Made by a program: the position numbers and the translations under genes. 35,271 nucleotides of DNA from assembly GCF_900092335.1 (NCBI RefSeq), contig NZ_LT596207.1, positions 523,517 to 558,787 of the forward strand. The letters are read 5' to 3'. Of this stretch, positions 33,948-35,271 are shown one piece after another. Positions within the stretch are counted from its first letter, which is position 1, and every line of letters begins with the position of its first letter. This DNA comes from Corynebacterium phoceense. GTDB lineage: Bacteria; Actinomycetota; Actinomycetes; Mycobacteriales; Mycobacteriaceae. The notes under the pieces were generated by a model. It did not search any database. It was not told where the DNA came from and worked only from the letters and a program-made list of their open reading frames with translations.

Positions 33948-34010
33948 ATTCTGCAAAATACCGGTTACGATCCTTGCATTGCAGGGATCGTAACCGGTCA
34001 ATTGCAGAAT
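33948..34010. repeat. 63-nt imperfect long inverted repeat
   Basis: Nested arms: ATTCTGCAA (33948-33956) with TTGCAGAAT (34002-34010), and ACCGGTTACGATCC (33960-33973) with GGATCGTAACCGGT (33985-33998). The central 11 nt contain TTGCATTGCAG. It lies between convergent rmlCD and the hydrolase gene. There is no T-tract on either side, so it is not a simple terminator. Confidence 0.7.
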
Positions 34011-34167
34011 CATGAACGGTTCTGCCGAATATTGGCCGCGCGTCGTTGACGGCCCCGCCCCGCCTTCCGTGCCGTCATCACGGGCACCGGCCCGTGTCTC
34101 ACCCTCGACGACGGAACGGTGACGTTCCCCCTCGCCGCGTTCCGTCCGTAGGCCCCTCCCACAAGAC
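34011..34167. other. Short GC-rich spacer, no supported gene
   Basis: Plus frame 34052-34152 is open and reads protein-like (AVITGTGPCLTLDDGTVTFP), ending in TAG, but an in-frame TGA lies just before it and there is no start codon near the beginning. It may be a worn gene fragment; I do not call a gene. Confidence 0.3.
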
Positions 34168-34208
34168 GACCGGCGCCGAGCACCGCAGTCGCGGGCCCGG
34201 CGCCGGTC
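34168..34208 (-). terminator. Hairpin after the hydrolase gene
   Basis: Perfect 11-bp arms GACCGGCGCCG/CGGCGCCGGTC enclose 19 nt, starting 16 nt after the hydrolase stop codon on the minus strand. The T-tract is weak (GTCTTGTG). Confidence 0.55.
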
Positions 34209-34223
34209 GCACGATCAGAGGCG

Positions 34224-34844
34224 TTAGTAGCCGCGCTCGACGTATTCGTCGATGCGCTCGGCCTCCGCGCCGACGGTCGTCTGATCCCCGTGGCCCGGCA
34301 GCACCTTCGTGGCCGGCGGCAGGTGGAAAATGACGTTACGCAGGGACTCGACGATCTGGTCGAAGTCGGAGTACTTGCGCCCCGTGGCGCCCGGGCCGCC
34401 ATTAAAGAGCGTGTCGCCAGAGAGCAGCGCGTTCTCGTTCTTGATGTAGAGCACCACGCAGCCCGGCGAGTGACCCGGAGTGTGGAACACGACGACATCC
34501 TCACCGTCGATGGTGAAGGTCTGGTTGTCCGCGAGCGGCGTGTAGTGCGCGTCGCCGTTGGATTCTTCCCACAAGGGCTGATCATCCGGGTGGAGGTACA
34601 CCTCGACACCGTAATGCTCCGCAATCTCTGGGGCGAGCTCACAGTGGTCGTTGTGGGCGTGGGTAAGGAGGATCCCACGCACGGGGCGGTCGCCGACCTC
34701 GTCGTAGATGCGCTCGGCGTTGTGAGCCGGGTCCACGATGTAGCAGCCGCCCTTGCCGCCCAGGATGTAGATGTTATTGTCTACGTCCCACTCGTTGCCG
34801 TCGAGGCGGAACTTGCCAGAGGTAACAAAGGAATCGATCTTCAT
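34224..34844 (-). CDS. Metallo-beta-lactamase-fold hydrolase (glyoxalase II-like)
   Basis: Predicted 206 residues. The metal motif HAHNDHCE (near residue 62) with later GHSPGC, SGDTLF and PGHGDQT gives the full set of ligands for a two-metal MBL hydrolase of the glyoxalase II type. ATG 34844 has GAAAGG about 7 nt upstream. It lies 45 nt downstream of the alcohol dehydrogenase gene on the same strand. In actinobacteria such a pair often handles mycothiol adducts: the dehydrogenase forms an S-formyl-mycothiol and the hydrolase may cleave the thioester (inference from pairing). Otherwise the substrate is unknown. Confidence 0.88.
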   Translation of the reverse strand: MKIDSFVTSGKFRLDGNEWDVDNNIYILGGKGGCYIVDPAHNAERIYDEVGDRPVRGILLTHAHNDHCELAPEIAEHYGVEVYLHPDDQPLWEESNGDAHYTPLADNQTFTIDGEDVVVFHTPGHSPGCVVLYIKNENALLSGDTLFNGGPGATGRKYSDFDQIVESLRNVIFHLPPATKVLPGHGDQTTVGAEAERIDEYVERGY

Positions 34845-34889
34845 GGTCTACCTTTCTTCCTGAGTTTGGGTCGTTTACCCGCAGGATAC

Positions 34890-35271
34890 CTAAAGCTCCA
34901 CAACCGAGCGCAGGACCTTGCCCGCCTTCATCGTCGCGAAACCTTCCTCGACGTCGTCGAGACCAATGCGTTCAGAGACGAACTTATCCAGCGGGAACTT
35001 ACCCGCCTGGAACAGTGCCGTGTAGGCCGGGAAATCGCGCTCAGGCAGGCAGTCGCCGTACCACGCCGGGCGGATGGAGCCGCCGCGGCCGTAGACGTCG
35101 ATGGCCGGGATATCGATATGGTCGGTGAGGTTCGGTACGCCCACCATAACGAGGCGTCCTGCGAAGTCGCGCGAATAAAATGCCTGGCGCCAAGTGGGCT
35201 GAATGCCCACCGCGTCAATGGCGACGTCGGTGCCGAAGCCATCGGTGAGCTCACGGACGGCATCGATAACT
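34890..35271 (-). CDS. Zinc-dependent class III alcohol dehydrogenase (C-terminal part)
   Basis: The last 127 residues of a medium-chain dehydrogenase, cut by the right window edge. Visible are VIDAVRELTDGFGTDVAIDAVG at the end of the NAD domain, FAGRLVMVGVP, and the late RSVVEL terminus typical of mycothiol-dependent formaldehyde dehydrogenase/class III enzymes of corynebacteria. The zinc-binding N-terminal half is outside the window. Paired with the MBL hydrolase downstream, a role in formaldehyde/aldehyde detoxification with mycothiol is likely. Ordinary alcohol dehydrogenase activity cannot be excluded. Confidence 0.85.
   Translation of the reverse strand, partial: VIDAVRELTDGFGTDVAIDAVGIQPTWRQAFYSRDFAGRLVMVGVPNLTDHIDIPAIDVYGRGGSIRPAWYGDCLPERDFPAYTALFQAGKFPLDKFVSERIGLDDVEEGFATMKAGKVLRSVVEL

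Noticed and set aside
34046..34333. Plus-strand 95-codon frame in the rmlCD-hydrolase gap
   Set aside because: Arg/Pro-rich shadow composition, no ribosome site, and it runs into the antisense of the hydrolase gene.

Overview
This window is GC-rich chromosomal DNA from a mycolic-acid-containing actinobacterium, almost certainly a Corynebacterium. The evidence is three mycolyltransferase (antigen 85-type) genes, a RamB-type acetate regulator divergent from a single-cytochrome sdhCAB operon, a fused RmlC-RmlD enzyme, and a class III alcohol dehydrogenase of the mycothiol/formaldehyde type. Many genes have a TANNNT -10 box 6-8 nt before the start codon, which implies leaderless transcripts. I see no rRNA, tRNA, CRISPR array, integrase or transposase.

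Left part (1-15.4 kb): the tail of an unrecognised gene; a spacer with three evenly spaced GATAA-TTATC palindromes; RNA ligase rtcB (-) preceded by a 17-codon ORF with a strong ribosome site; the remnant of a short-chain dehydrogenase; a small secreted protein; a SWIM/SNF2 helicase; and a DUF4143 ATPase whose upstream region carries three 40-bp-phased repeats. Next come a mycolyltransferase, luxS, murB divergent from a DUF2505 gene, a methyltransferase, an LmeA-like lipoprotein-type gene, a DERA-like protein without catalytic lysines, DUF2516, a small hypothetical protein and a DUF445 membrane protein.

Central part (15.4-23.1 kb): core carbon metabolism. A small membrane protein gene and sdhB, sdhA, sdhC run leftward. 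The sdhC-ramB intergenic region holds candidate GlxR, DtxR-like and RamB sites. ramB and lpd converge on a shared terminator. Beyond lpd is a previously hidden 35-codon gene with its own ribosome site and a very strong terminator. It faces two tandem mycolyltransferase genes, and its tiny size, lack of a signal peptide and position make it a candidate PorA/PorH-like mycomembrane peptide. This is the most interesting object in the window.

Right part (23.6-35.3 kb): tandem mycolyltransferases, an M1 aminopeptidase, a deleted and frameshifted endoglycoceramidase, a two-gene XRE regulator/membrane protein operon, a 26-codon small gene with a strong ribosome site, a GT1-type glycosyltransferase divergent from rmlB-rmlCD (dTDP-rhamnose for the arabinogalactan linker), a long inverted repeat, a metallo-beta-lactamase-fold hydrolase and the 3' part of the alcohol dehydrogenase gene.

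Functional theme: envelope building (mycolyl transfer, murB, rhamnose, LmeA-like, M1/secreted enzymes) interleaved with the TCA-cycle/acetate regulon. Several small ORFs and phased repeat arrays remain unexplained by the annotated genes.
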